In this document: positions 25,785 through 34,801 of the stretch, piece after piece | Numbering within the stretch: the first letter of the stretch is position 1 | How the letters are laid out: each line of letters opens with the position of its first letter | NCBI RefSeq assembly: GCF_000519185.1 | Contig: NZ_JAFA01000004.1 | Span: 1 to 64,000, forward strand | Reading direction: 5' to 3' | DNA: 64,000 nucleotides | DNA from: Paraburkholderia nodosa DSM 21604 | GTDB lineage: Bacteria; Pseudomonadota; Gammaproteobacteria; Burkholderiales; Burkholderiaceae | Translations under genes and position numbers: made by a program | Notes under the pieces: generated by a model | Database searches by the model: none | Seen by the model: only the letters and a program-made list of their open reading frames with translations | What the model was told of the DNA's origin: nothing

Positions 25785-25807
25785 CCGTGTGGCTTCCAGC
25801 CACACGG
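25785..25807. repeat. Perfect 9-bp inverted repeat upstream of the NCS1 permease gene
   Basis: CCGTGTGGC at 25785-25793 and GCCACACGG at 25799-25807 with a five-base centre. No T-run follows. It lies 121 bases before the permease start and could be an operator or an mRNA hairpin. Confidence 0.55.
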
Positions 25808-25928
25808 CGGGAGCGCTCGCACGTTCTTCGCAACATTGGCTGCCCGCCCGGCGTCAAGGCAGCCCCGTGAGTTGCATCGCACCGCGGTACGGACGCCGTT
25901 CGTTAAATGCAGACTCGAGGAGCAGATC

Positions 25929-27284
25929 ATGGCCAACCTGGCTCAGGAAAGCGCGGAGGGAGCCGTCGATCTATCGACGGTCGCCATTCCCGATAGCGCA
26001 AGAATGGCGCCCTTTTCGCTAACGATGGCGTGGTGGGCAGTATGTAGCGCAGTGTTTTACATTGTGGTTGGCGCGACGCTTGCACTGACTTACGGAGCGC
26101 GCAACGCATTGATCGGCATGGCGCTATCGGTCGTATCCTATGGCGTCATCAACTCGATCATCAGTCGATACGCCATTCGAACCGGGTTGTCGGTTGCGCT
26201 GTTCTCACGCGTTCTGTTTGGAAGCGTTGGTGCCGCGCTCGCGACGCTGATTTTCTTCGCAACGGCCATTTACTACGCCGTATTCGAAGGTTCGGTCATC
26301 GCAGTCGCGGCCAATCACCTGTTTCCCGCGCTGCCATACAAATGGGCCGCGCTGATTGTAGTCTGCTATAGCGTGCCGCTTGTTTTCGGTAGCGTGCAAC
26401 ACTGGCTGGACAAGTTCAATGGCGTGCTGCTGCCGTTCTATCTGCTGGGACTCCTTGCGGCCGTGGGACTTGCGACCTGGGAATACGGTTATAACGCATC
26501 GTGGCTCGATTTCGGTCCCAAGGGCACGATACCTGCAGATGGCTGGTGGCAGTGCTTTGTTTACTACATGGGCGTATGGGTATTGATGATGTTCACGTTC
26601 GACTACGCCCGCTTCGGCCGCAAGGAAGATGCTGGATACCACGGCCGGTTTAATTTCGGGATTCCGTTCTATCTCGTCACATTCCTCGTCAATGGCGCTG
26701 CGGGGATTTATCTCGTGAGCACGATTCCGGGTCTCGGCACGCTTTCCGAAGTTTCAGTTGTACTGGCGCTGTTGAAGCTGATGGGCATCTGGGGCTTGAT
26801 GTTCGTCTGGGTCACCCAATCACGCATCAATACTGCTAACTACTATCTCGCAACCATCAACATGCAGGCCTTCTTCCAGAAGGTTGCAGGACTGCGTGCG
26901 CCGAAGTTCGTGTGGGCGCTGGTTGTTGGTGCTGTGGTCTACGTGCTGATGATGGCCGATATTTTCTCGAAGATCCTCCAGGCACTTGCGTGGCAGGGTG
27001 TCTTCGTCGTCGCATGGGTTGGCGTCGCGCTGGCTCACATCACGTCGGCGCGTTATGAACGACTCATCGGCGCCGATATCGAATGCCGCGACTCTCACGT
27101 ACCGCAGTTCAATCCCGGCGGCTTGATTTCCTGGTTTGCCGGGGCGTTCGTCGGATTCGTCTTGAACAATGGCTCGGGCTTTCTTGTGTCGCTCTCCGCG
27201 CCAGCGACGTTCGTCATTTCCTGGACGGTTTATAGCGGCTTGCTGGCTAGTGCGAAGCGGACATGGTTCGTGCGGAATATGTGA
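25929..27284 (+). CDS. NCS1-family permease (purine/cytosine/hydantoin/allantoin type)
   Basis: A 451-residue inner-membrane carrier with about 12 helices. Family traits: the long helix 1 beginning PFSLTMAWWAVCSAVFYIVV, RTGLSVALFSRVLFG in helix 3, VYYMGVWVLMMFTFDYARFG and NTANYYLATINMQAF in the middle. NCS1 carriers take up nucleobases, hydantoins, allantoin or cytosine using Na+ or H+. GAGGAG precedes the chosen ATG; longer frames lack a ribosome site. Its position directly after pxpC suggests import of a cyclic amide such as 5-oxoproline or a hydantoin as the operon substrate; this is inference from context. Confidence 0.82.
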   Translation: MANLAQESAEGAVDLSTVAIPDSARMAPFSLTMAWWAVCSAVFYIVVGATLALTYGARNALIGMALSVVSYGVINSIISRYAIRTGLSVALFSRVLFGSVGAALATLIFFATAIYYAVFEGSVIAVAANHLFPALPYKWAALIVVCYSVPLVFGSVQHWLDKFNGVLLPFYLLGLLAAVGLATWEYGYNASWLDFGPKGTIPADGWWQCFVYYMGVWVLMMFTFDYARFGRKEDAGYHGRFNFGIPFYLVTFLVNGAAGIYLVSTIPGLGTLSEVSVVLALLKLMGIWGLMFVWVTQSRINTANYYLATINMQAFFQKVAGLRAPKFVWALVVGAVVYVLMMADIFSKILQALAWQGVFVVAWVGVALAHITSARYERLIGADIECRDSHVPQFNPGGLISWFAGAFVGFVLNNGSGFLVSLSAPATFVISWTVYSGLLASAKRTWFVRNM

Positions 27285-27425
27285 CCAGTGCAGTTTTTCT
27301 CCGGCTATTGGCCTCGCCAGCGATGGCGATGAAAACCGCATATTTAGTCGGGCGGGGCGGCTCGGGTTTGCCGCCCTTGTTACAAATGACATGGCCACGC
27401 TGCAACTTGAGTTGCCGGGGAAAGA

Positions 27426-27474
27426 AAAACTTAGGTTGTTGTGGCATCAGCGTTGCAGTGACAACTTAAGTTTT
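27426..27474. repeat. AT-rich inverted repeat downstream of the NCS1 permease gene
   Basis: AAAACTTAGGTTGT (27426-27439) pairs with ACAACTTAAGTTTT (27461-27474) at 13 of 14 positions around a 21-base loop. Located 142 bases after the permease stop; it may act as a weak terminator or be an insertion-sequence remnant. Confidence 0.5.
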
Positions 27475-27489
27475 ACTTTGCATCCTCGT

Positions 27490-27572
27490 GAAGTTACCGC
27501 GAGATTTGCAGCTTTTGGACCAAAATCGAGCATCGTGAGCAACGGCTGCCACAGGAAGTTCCCGCGAGATTT
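27490..27572 (+). repeat. Pair of 18-base direct repeats
   Basis: GAAGTTACCGCGAGATTT at 27490-27507 and GAAGTTCCCGCGAGATTT at 27555-27572 differ at one position and start 65 bases apart. They are in non-coding DNA. Confidence 0.6.
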
Positions 27573-28016
27573 CCAAATGCGCTAGATGTTGGGGCGAAGT
27601 GGGCCTCAGGAGCCCCGGCGGGTCAGGCGAGTTGCTCCGAACGAACTTTCGCGCGGGGGAGTGAGGGTGGCTGGAAGTGAGCCCATCGCGCATCGAGGGA
27701 GATGCATGTCGACGTCCCCTCGGAGACGTGCAAAAGGCGGGAGCGCCGTTTTGGCCGCCTGCGTCAAACGGGCCGAACAGGATACCTGGCCGAAGTAGCT
27801 GGTCGTCAACGAATGAGATACGGGTTCGATAAGGCATCTGCGTTGAGGTTGCGAACTGGCAAACTTGTGTCGACCCGATAGCGGACGTTAGCGAATGTTC
27901 GGAACTGGCTGACGGTCTCCTTACGCGAAGCGGCACGAACCGCCCAGAGGGCGCGATACCCGACTAACACAAGCCGATCTTGGTGTTGGCGCTGTCTTCG
28001 ATGATTGAACGATGGC

Positions 28017-28613
28017 TCAAGCCGCTTCGCCGGATTGCCCGATCTTCAACGGCCCGGCGACCTTGTAAGCGCAGAGGTTGACGCCGGACGGCGTTGATTT
28101 TGTGTTGACGAGTTCGAATGAGCACGGTGCAGTTCCCGCCGCAAAGAATCGCTTCCCGGTACCCAACAGGACTGGATAGACGACCAGCAGGATTTCATCC
28201 GCCAGCCCCTGTTCGAGCAGCGTCGATGTCAGCGTGGAACTCCCCCACAGAATCAGGCCAGGACCTGGCTGCGACTTGATGCGGCGAATGCCCTCGACAA
28301 TGTCCGGTCCGAGCCACTCAAACGGGCCCCATTCAAGACTTTCCGGACGGTGCGTCGCGACATATTTGGTTGCCGCATTCAAGCCTTCTGCCATCGGACT
28401 GCTTGGTGCCTTTGGCCAGAAGGCCGACCACATATCGTAGGTGCGGCGGCCGAGCAGCAGATCGAAGGGCCCCCCGTGCTCAGCGAGGAGTGCATCCCGG
28501 CCAGCGGGGGTCCGATAGGGAATGGTCCAGTCGGCGTAGGGAAAATCGTCTTCTCCGGATGCCTGGATCACACCATCCAACGAGATGTGCTCCATGATTT
28601 TGAGCTTTCTCAT
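28017..28613 (-). CDS. Dihydrofolate reductase / RibD C-terminal-like family protein
   Basis: A 198-residue protein of the RibD_C/DHFR-like reductase family. MRKLKIMEHISLDGVIQ is the typical first strand with the SLDG motif; LLGRRTYDMWSAFWP (about 53-67), LILWGSSTLTSTLLEQGL (about 120-137) and VVYPVLLGTGKRFF (about 145-158) are conserved NADPH-fold elements. Stand-alone members are common and largely of unknown substrate; they are not folate-pathway enzymes. The neighbours give no operon context. It is flanked by the non-coding stretch on one side and a divergent hydrolase gene on the other. Confidence 0.82.
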   Translation of the reverse strand: MRKLKIMEHISLDGVIQASGEDDFPYADWTIPYRTPAGRDALLAEHGGPFDLLLGRRTYDMWSAFWPKAPSSPMAEGLNAATKYVATHRPESLEWGPFEWLGPDIVEGIRRIKSQPGPGLILWGSSTLTSTLLEQGLADEILLVVYPVLLGTGKRFFAAGTAPCSFELVNTKSTPSGVNLCAYKVAGPLKIGQSGEAA

Positions 28614-28816
28614 TGCGTCTCCCGAATTGTGGCTACGTCCATCTTAAAGCCGACCTCTTACCTGCTCCACGCCAGTACATCGTACCCGGTGGTCAACGAT
28701 CCCGGGAAATGGCCAGCGTGGTCGCATTCATGCGCACAGGAAAAGCAATGCCTCTCCCGGTGTAACCTGTGAGGTGCCGTTGATTGATCTCCACCCAACG
28801 TCAGGACCTCCCTACC

Positions 28817-30010
28817 ATGCAAAACGAATCGGATGATGTTATCGCTCGTCGCGCCTTCATGAAGAAGGCGGTTGCGCTGGTCGGCGCGACGTCCGCATTG
28901 GCCACGCAAAGTGGGGCGGCGAATGCCCAGGCCGCGAATGCACCGGCCACCAGTGGCCGAAAGGGGACGGTGTACACCGGCGATGTGATCCAGGGAAAGA
29001 AAGTCATTAGCGCGCTCGACGTCGACGACCTTGAGCGCGGAAAGACACACAAGCTCTATTTTCAGGGCGTCCAAATGCCGACGGGGCAGGATTGGTATGT
29101 GTCGGTTATCGTTGTCCACGGTGCGAAGCCGGGCAAGCGCGTCGCGCTGATCAGCGGGGTGCATGGCGATGAAATGAGTCCCGTGCATACGATACACAGC
29201 GTGATAAGTCAGCTCGATCCCGCGCAGATGTCAGGCACCGTGCTGGCGGTTCTTGACGTATCGCGCCCCGCGCTCGAAGCCATGGAGCGCAGATGGCCCA
29301 ATACCGCACTTGGTACCGGCCTCATCGACATCAACCGCGAATGGCCGGGCAACGAGAATGGCGCCAGCGCGCCGAGCCGGCATGCGGGACTGCTGTTCAA
29401 CCGGCTGTTGAGGCCGAACACCGACTACGCAATCGATTTTCATACGGGCACGACCGGCATGGATTTGACGTCCTTCAATCTGGTCAGAATGGAATTGCCG
29501 GAGCCGCGAGCCATGGCGGAGCTTTTTCCGATCAAGCAGATCTTCGACAATCCCGCCTATCCCACGCTGCTTGCAAACGCATTCATCAATGTGGGGATTC
29601 CCGCCATCACGCCCGAGATCGGTTCCGCGCGCGTTTTCGACTTCGACATGATTCCCTCGTTCGTCGAGGGCACGTTGAACGTGCTCAAGCGCTACAACAT
29701 CGTATCTGGTCCGATGGGGCGCACTGGGCGAGACGTCGGGACCTTCGTCGGCAACAGCGGCCACTCAGTCATGTCGACGCACGGCGGATTCGTCGAACTG
29801 CTGGTCAAGCTGAATGAGAAGGTCAAGGCGGGCCAGAAAGTGGCGATCCAGCGCAATACCTTTGGCGAAGTGGTCGCGGAGTATACGACCGAAGTCGCGG
29901 GCGAGGTGACCGGACGGCGAACCGACGCCACGGCAGAGCCCCGAATTCCTCTCGTGATGATTCTTTATCAGAGTGCGGCCAGGGAGAATCCGGAGGACTA
30001 CTCCGAATGA
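28817..30010 (+). CDS. Tat-exported succinylglutamate desuccinylase/aspartoacylase family protein
   Basis: 397 residues from the ATG at 28817. An N-terminal twin-arginine signal (ARRAFMKKAVALVGATSAL ending before a NAQA segment) predicts folded export to the periplasm. The M14-like zinc domain follows: GVHGDEMSPVH supplies His and Glu ligands, INREWPGNENG is the substrate Arg/Asn region, and DFHTGTTGMD carries the second His. The C-terminal part (THGGFVELLVKLNEKVKAGQ) is the beta domain usual in this family. A TTG at 28784 with GAGGTG seven bases upstream could give 11 more residues. Family members deacylate N-acylated amino acids; this exported form's substrate is unknown. Confidence 0.82.
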   Translation: MQNESDDVIARRAFMKKAVALVGATSALATQSGAANAQAANAPATSGRKGTVYTGDVIQGKKVISALDVDDLERGKTHKLYFQGVQMPTGQDWYVSVIVVHGAKPGKRVALISGVHGDEMSPVHTIHSVISQLDPAQMSGTVLAVLDVSRPALEAMERRWPNTALGTGLIDINREWPGNENGASAPSRHAGLLFNRLLRPNTDYAIDFHTGTTGMDLTSFNLVRMELPEPRAMAELFPIKQIFDNPAYPTLLANAFINVGIPAITPEIGSARVFDFDMIPSFVEGTLNVLKRYNIVSGPMGRTGRDVGTFVGNSGHSVMSTHGGFVELLVKLNEKVKAGQKVAIQRNTFGEVVAEYTTEVAGEVTGRRTDATAEPRIPLVMILYQSAARENPEDYSE

Positions 30011-30214
30011 ATTCGGGCCTTTGTGAGCTTGCGCTTGTGAACCTGGGAGTTGGTCTGCCCCACTGAGTCACGAATAGCGAGGACTTACAGTGGCAGCCAG
30101 CTAGCTGCGACCAGGACAGCTAGCGATCGCGCAGAATTGCAGCGGGCCAGGATTGCCAGGACAGTGCATTGACAGGCTTGTAGCAGAGGGTGGCGCCGCT
30201 GCGAGCACCCCACG

Positions 30215-31615
30215 TCAAACAATGCCCGTCGCATAGTACACGGCGATCACGAAGAAGACGGCCAACGTCTTGATCACCGTCACCGCGAAAATGTCCCGAT
30301 ACGACTCGCGGTGCGTGAGCCCCGTGACCGCGAGCAGCGTGATGACCGCGCCATTGTGTGGCAGCGTGTCCATGCCGCCGCTCGCCATGGCCACCACGCG
30401 GTGCAGCACTTCCATCGGAATATGCGCCGCCTGCGCGTTCTTGATGAAGAGGTCCGACATGGCCGCGAGCGCGATGCTCATGCCGCCCGAAGCCGACCCC
30501 GTGATACCCGCAAGCGCGCTCACCGAAATGGCGGCGTTCACGAGCGGATTCGGAATGCTCTTGAGCGCATCGCTCACGACGATGAATCCGGGCAGCGCCG
30601 CAATCACACCGCCGAAGCCGTATTCAGAGGCGGTATTCATCGAGGCCAGCAGTGCCCCGGCCACGGCGGCCTTCGTGCCGTTCGCAAAGCGGTCTTTCAC
30701 GCGGCCGAACGCCGTGACGATCACGAGCACGATGCCCGCGAGCAGCGCACCCTGAACCGCCCAGATCGCCACGACTTGCTTGACGGTGGCCGTGACCGGC
30801 GTATGAATGCCGGGCAGCACTTCGGGCGGCACGGTCACGGTGTCGCCGTACCACACGGGAATCCAGTGCGTGAGCAGGAAGTTCGCCACGCCCACCAGCA
30901 CGAGCGGCGCGACGGCGAGCGCTGGGTTGGGCAGGTGCTCGGTCTTCACGTGTTCCGGCTCGTTCACGAGCGAGGTGCCGTAGCCTTCGCCTTTCGACAT
31001 CGCGCTGCGGCGGCGCCATTCGAGGTACGAGAGACCCACCACGATGATGAACAGCGAACCGATCACGCCAAGCGCGGGCGCGGCCCACGCGGTGGTCTTG
31101 AAGAACGTGGTGGGAATGATGTTCTGGATTTGCGGCGTGCCGGGCAGCGAATCCATCGTGAACGAAAAGGCACCGAGCGCTATGGCGCCCGGCATGAGGC
31201 GCTTGGGAATATTGCTCTGGCGATACAGTTCGGCGGCGAACGGGTAGACGGCGAACACCACCACGAAGAGCGAAACGCCGCCGTAAGTGAGCAGCGCGCA
31301 CACGGCGACGATCACGGCGTTGGCGCGCGAGCGGCCGATATAGCGGATGGCGGCGTGCACGATCGCTTCGGAAAATCCCGATAGTTCGATCACCTTGCCA
31401 AATACCGCGCCGAGCAGGAAGACGGGAAAGTAGAGCTTCACGAAGCCCACCATCTTTTCCATGAAGATGCCTGAAAAGACGGGTGCGACAGCGGCGGGTT
31501 CGGTGAGGAGGACCGCGGCGAGCGCGGCGATGGGCGCGAAGAGAATCACGCTGTAGCCGCGGTACGCGGCAAGCATGAGGAACGCGAGGGCGGCGAGAAC
31601 GATAACAAACGACAT
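30215..31615 (-). CDS. GntP-family permease
   Basis: A 466-residue inner-membrane carrier of the gluconate:H+ symporter family with 12-14 hydrophobic segments. Landmarks: LAAYRGYSVILFAPIAALAA at the N-terminus, FGKVIELSGFSEAIVH, FTMDSLPGTPQIQN (about 150-163) and the C-terminal GGMDTLPHNGAVITLL. GntP carriers import gluconate, other sugar acids or D-3-hydroxybutyrate; the DSLPGTPQ version is common in Burkholderia hydroxybutyrate-type carriers. No kinase or dehydrogenase gene adjoins it, so the substrate is open. It is transcribed divergently from the BON-domain gene. Confidence 0.85.
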   Translation of the reverse strand: MSFVIVLAALAFLMLAAYRGYSVILFAPIAALAAVLLTEPAAVAPVFSGIFMEKMVGFVKLYFPVFLLGAVFGKVIELSGFSEAIVHAAIRYIGRSRANAVIVAVCALLTYGGVSLFVVVFAVYPFAAELYRQSNIPKRLMPGAIALGAFSFTMDSLPGTPQIQNIIPTTFFKTTAWAAPALGVIGSLFIIVVGLSYLEWRRRSAMSKGEGYGTSLVNEPEHVKTEHLPNPALAVAPLVLVGVANFLLTHWIPVWYGDTVTVPPEVLPGIHTPVTATVKQVVAIWAVQGALLAGIVLVIVTAFGRVKDRFANGTKAAVAGALLASMNTASEYGFGGVIAALPGFIVVSDALKSIPNPLVNAAISVSALAGITGSASGGMSIALAAMSDLFIKNAQAAHIPMEVLHRVVAMASGGMDTLPHNGAVITLLAVTGLTHRESYRDIFAVTVIKTLAVFFVIAVYYATGIV

Positions 31616-31818
31616 GGAGTCTCCTGCGGATCGATCGTGTTGCGCGATTCAGCTTGCTGCGTGGGCGATGGCTTTAGACGCGCCTTTTCGTGCGTCGGGG
31701 CCGTGGTGCGTCGCAGCGATTGTAACGAAAGGATTTATCTCGTTATTGCGAGCGTGGCCGCGCGGTCCTATCGTTGCGCAGAAGAGCGGGCCGGAGTGAG
31801 CCGGTGAGGTGACAGTCG

Positions 31819-32439
31819 ATGGGTGCAATCGGTGTGGGCGGGCAAAGCGCGTGGCGCGCGCAGGAGGTCCAGACAGCGCGGCTAGCGGCGGCGCTTGTTT
31901 GCGTGGGCGTTCTCGCGGGCTGTTGGGCGGGCGCAGCGCTCGCGCAATCGCAAGCCGGCGCTTCCGCGCCCGCCTCGAACGCAGAGCACGCGGCGAACGC
32001 GCCGGACGTCCAGCGCAAGAACTGGTACAACGACCCGTTCTTCGCGCTGTCGAACGCGATCAGCGCCTGCCCGCAGCCGCTCGGCCCGCGGATGACGAAA
32101 GCCGAAGCCGACGACGACGCCCACTATCGCGTGGAGCGCGGCACGACCTGCTGGCTCGCGCACAAGTGCTCGAAGCCGAACTCATATCTTTACGATGTGG
32201 ACATTGCAGCGGCCATTCGCCAGCAACTGCAAGGCGATGCCCTGTTTGCGGGCACGAGCATCTGGATTACGGTGCAGCGCCGTTTCGTCTATGCGGAAGG
32301 CTGCGTGGGTCCAGGCTTCGACAGTGCGGCGCTCGAGCGCAGGCTCGCCGCGATTCCCGACGTCGAGCAGGTCTTCGTGCGCGTGAGTTCGAACCCGCAA
32401 GGCGCGCTGCCATACAAGACGCTCTCGACCCCGCCCTGA
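31819..32439 (+). CDS. Envelope protein with BON domain, possible lipoprotein
   Basis: A 206-residue exported protein. After a 20-residue hydrophilic start comes a hydrophobic run ending VGVLAGC, which fits a lipobox (Leu-Ala-Gly-Cys); an alternative signal-peptidase-I site lies after AGAALA. A spacer with WYNDPFFALSNAISACPQP and the Cys pair around TTCWLAHKC precedes a C-terminal BON domain (about 115-195; DVDIAAAIRQQL, then VYAEGCVGPG and IPDVEQVFVRVSSNP). BON domains attach proteins to lipid or the cell envelope. Several Cys residues suggest disulfides. Partners unknown. Confidence 0.75.
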   Translation: MGAIGVGGQSAWRAQEVQTARLAAALVCVGVLAGCWAGAALAQSQAGASAPASNAEHAANAPDVQRKNWYNDPFFALSNAISACPQPLGPRMTKAEADDDAHYRVERGTTCWLAHKCSKPNSYLYDVDIAAAIRQQLQGDALFAGTSIWITVQRRFVYAEGCVGPGFDSAALERRLAAIPDVEQVFVRVSSNPQGALPYKTLSTPP

Positions 32440-32537
32440 GCGCGTGCACGCAGCGCTCGCGGCGATGCATCGCACATGGCTCGCGGCATGGCACAATCGC
32501 AACGTCGAAAAACTAGAAGCCCGTTGGGGTGCTCCAA

Positions 32538-32819
32538 ATGACTCGTCCTGGTTCGTCGTTGTTCCGTTTGCGCAGATTGCCGTTCGCGGCGTGCGCGTTG
32601 ACCTTGATCGCAGGGCTGGCTGCGTGCAGCAGCGGGCCGCCGCTGTTCCTGTCGGACGGCCGTCCGACGGTCCAGGTGCAGTGCCCGGCCTCGGGCGATC
32701 GCGATTCCTGCGCGCAGCAGGCGCGTGCCCGTTGCGCCGGCGCAGGCTACGACACCGTCGCGACATCGACCGACAACGGCAACTACACGCTCGTGTTCGC
32801 CTGCCGCAAGGCCCAATAA
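32538..32819 (+). CDS. Small cysteine-rich lipoprotein
   Basis: 93 residues from ATG 32538 (a GTG three codons earlier is also in frame). The N-terminal signal ends LIAGLAAC, a clear lipobox with Cys as the lipidated residue and SSGPP next, which predicts outer-membrane sorting. The mature part is about 65 residues with four Cys (CPASGDRDSC, ARCAG, FACRKAQ), probably two disulfides. No known family recognised. It follows the BON gene by about 100 bases and converges on the LuxR gene with 16 bases between stops. Confidence 0.7.
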   Translation: MTRPGSSLFRLRRLPFAACALTLIAGLAACSSGPPLFLSDGRPTVQVQCPASGDRDSCAQQARARCAGAGYDTVATSTDNGNYTLVFACRKAQ

Positions 32820-32835
32820 GCCTGTCGCGCGCCGC

Positions 32836-34083
32836 TTAGCCCTCGGCGGCGGCGCCCATGCCGCGCGCCGGCAGATTCAGCAAGAGGCGCAGCAGGTCGG
32901 GCTGGCGGCGCGTCGCCGTCTTCTGAAAGATCGATTGCAATTGTTTGCGCACGGTGTCGTGCTGCACGCCGACGTGCGCGGCGATTTCCTTTTGCGTGAG
33001 ACCTTCCGCGAGCAGCAGCGCAATACGGCATTCGGCCGGCGAGAGATCGAAGGCCGTGGCGAGCACTCGCTCGTCGACCAGCGGCGCGGAGCGCGGGTGG
33101 TAGAAGGTCAGCGCCGCGAAGGCGCGCAATTCCGGGGCCGAGGCGTCGTCGGCCGTCACCACGTTGTAGAACGCGTAGAGCACCTCCTGCTGGCTCGCCG
33201 AGGCCTGTGCGCGGCCCCGCCCGCTATGGGTTTGGCCGTGCGGATCCGTTGAGGCGGCGTCAGGCGCATCCGGCGCGAGCGTGCCGTGGGCGGCGCCTAC
33301 GATACGCAACGCGCGATAGCGCGCCGCCGCCGTCCGCGCGCCGCTCAAGCGGTTACGCAGGCGCGCCTCGCTCACGGCGATGTCCTCGAGCAGGCGCGCG
33401 TGATGGGGCGCCGCGAGCGTGATTCGCCGCCCGCGCACCCGCACGAGCGAGGTCGCCTTCAGGAGCCGCTGTGCGGCCTCGTTGCTATGGAGCACCTCGC
33501 CCAGCGCGCTCACGAGCATGGCTGGCGGACGTGAGCGGTTTGCAAGCGTGTCGGCGTTCAAGGCGAAGCGGCGCAGGTACAGGCGCACCGCGCGCACGAG
33601 GTGCGGCGTGAGCCGCTCGAGCAGTTCGCGGTGCTCGCGCGGGAGCGGCCCGGCCTCGGCGTCCGCACGGCACGCGAGCATGACGGCGAGCCCGTTCTGT
33701 TCGATCAGCTTGCACAGCGCCGCGCAGCGATGGCCTTCCTCGAGCGGGCAGAGCTCGAACCCGGCTGCGCAGTCGCCGTCCGCGCAGTCGAGCTCGATGC
33801 CGCAATGCAGCCACTTGCCCGGCGGGTAAGCGCGCAGCCATGCAAGGCGCGCATCGTCGCGGTACAGCGGCCGAATGCGCTCCAGCGGTTCCGCGCCGGC
33901 GAGCGCGAAACCGTCGCTCCAGGAAAAAAGATCGCGCTGCCGGTCAAAGGCATACAGATGAATCGACGCCACCCCAGTCGCCTCGCGCAATTGCGCGCAA
34001 AAATCCTTCCAGGCGCAAGGATTATCGAGTGTGTCGTAAATAAGGTGCAGCAGGCGATCGTATTGTGATTCGTTTGTTCTCAC
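32836..34083 (-). CDS. LuxR-family transcriptional regulator with large N-terminal region
   Basis: About 415 residues from the GTG read at 34083; the frame is open 77 codons further upstream but that part has different composition. The C-terminal helix-turn-helix (last about 65 residues) reads FDLSPAECRIALLLAEGLTQ, then KEIAAHVGVQHDTVRKQLQSIFQK, a clear GerE/LuxR domain. The N-terminal region (WKDFCAQLREATGVASIHLYAFDR, later PPAMLVSALGEVLHSNEAAQRLL) resembles GAF- and PAS-type sensors, with clustered Cys residues (ELDCADGDCAAGFELC) that could bind metal or sense redox state. There is no receiver domain or AHL-binding signature. Targets unknown. Confidence 0.8.
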   Translation of the reverse strand: MRTNESQYDRLLHLIYDTLDNPCAWKDFCAQLREATGVASIHLYAFDRQRDLFSWSDGFALAGAEPLERIRPLYRDDARLAWLRAYPPGKWLHCGIELDCADGDCAAGFELCPLEEGHRCAALCKLIEQNGLAVMLACRADAEAGPLPREHRELLERLTPHLVRAVRLYLRRFALNADTLANRSRPPAMLVSALGEVLHSNEAAQRLLKATSLVRVRGRRITLAAPHHARLLEDIAVSEARLRNRLSGARTAAARYRALRIVGAAHGTLAPDAPDAASTDPHGQTHSGRGRAQASASQQEVLYAFYNVVTADDASAPELRAFAALTFYHPRSAPLVDERVLATAFDLSPAECRIALLLAEGLTQKEIAAHVGVQHDTVRKQLQSIFQKTATRRQPDLLRLLLNLPARGMGAAAEG

Positions 34084-34468
34084 GCCATTCTCGTTGTTCG
34101 TATTGTGAAAGGCCGTCGGCAACAAAATGCGCTCCGCATAGCGTTCCACAATTGAGGAATATACAGACGCAAAAGCCCCCGTTAATCTGCCTTTCGATAT
34201 GGATGCGGATACAACCGTCAGCGTGGACGAGCGGGCTTTGAAATTCCGTGCGGTATCCAACGGATAGCCGGGCGCGCTGGCCTTATTCTGGTCTGACGGT
34301 ACGAACAAAAGCAATCAATCCGCTGGGGCGTGCACTTGGCACGATCAGCCGGCGCGATTACCAAACTGACCGATTATCCGCAAGCGTGCGGAAAAGCGGC
34401 GATGCGACGAAAGTGAGTGCGCGCTATTAGTGCGCGCTCGATAAAACTTGTCATTACCGGGGGCAGCG
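34084..34468. other. Intergenic region, 385 bases, AT-richer than average
   Basis: Upstream of the LuxR gene and of a small divergent gene. It contains two direct copies of AGTGCGCGCT about 14 bases apart near 34415-34440 but no recognisable RNA gene or coding frame. The upper half may encode an N-terminal extension of the LuxR protein if an earlier start is used. Confidence 0.35.
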
Positions 34469-34696
34469 ATGAATCATCACCAACTCGAAAAGGACATTGA
34501 GCATCTCGAACATATCATCGGGCGGCTCTCGGGGCGCGACCGTATTCCGCTCTCTTATTGGCGCGGCCGGCTCGAGTCGGTTTCCAGCGCGAACCTCGTA
34601 CCTTCGCAGGTGCAGCGCGTGAAGCGGCTCAACGAAGCGCTGCGCGCGCTCGAGAGCCGTCTGTCACACGAATCGCTGCAGCAACGCGAACGGTAA
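34469..34696 (+). CDS. Small conserved-looking protein, function unknown
   Basis: 75 residues from ATG 34469, just after GGGGGCAGCG. The sequence is mostly helical and charged: MNHHQLEKDIEHLEHIIGRL, a middle RIPLSYWRGRLESV, then VQRVKRLNEALRALESRL. It looks like two amphipathic helices able to form a coiled coil. GC-rich third positions support coding. No family recognised. It lies about 105 bases upstream of the H-NS gene on the same strand. Confidence 0.6.
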   Translation: MNHHQLEKDIEHLEHIIGRLSGRDRIPLSYWRGRLESVSSANLVPSQVQRVKRLNEALRALESRLSHESLQQRER

Positions 34697-34801
34697 CGCC
34701 AACGTTTGCGGCAGCGTTGTAAAAAAGCGCGCCTTCGTCGTCGCACGGGCTCCAAACCGGTCACAATGGCACTCTCTTGACCGAACCGGAGACGACGTTT
34801 C

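Larger units (their letters stand above)
27285..28016. other. Non-coding stretch of about 730 bases with degenerate repeats
   Basis: No frame here shows Burkholderia-like codon use or a recognisable product; the longest (156 codons on the minus strand, 27466-27936) is Ser/Pro/Arg-rich and has no clear ribosome site. The first half holds an AT-rich inverted repeat and two near-identical 18-base direct repeats (listed separately), plus further AACTT-type words. Composition is less GC-rich than the flanking genes. It looks like a decayed mobile element or a recombination scar between the pxp cluster and the reductase gene. Confidence 0.45.

Noticed and set aside
27466..27936. A 156-codon minus-strand frame in the non-coding stretch
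   Set aside because: Ser/Pro/Arg-rich with mixed third positions, no ribosome site and no recognisable motif.
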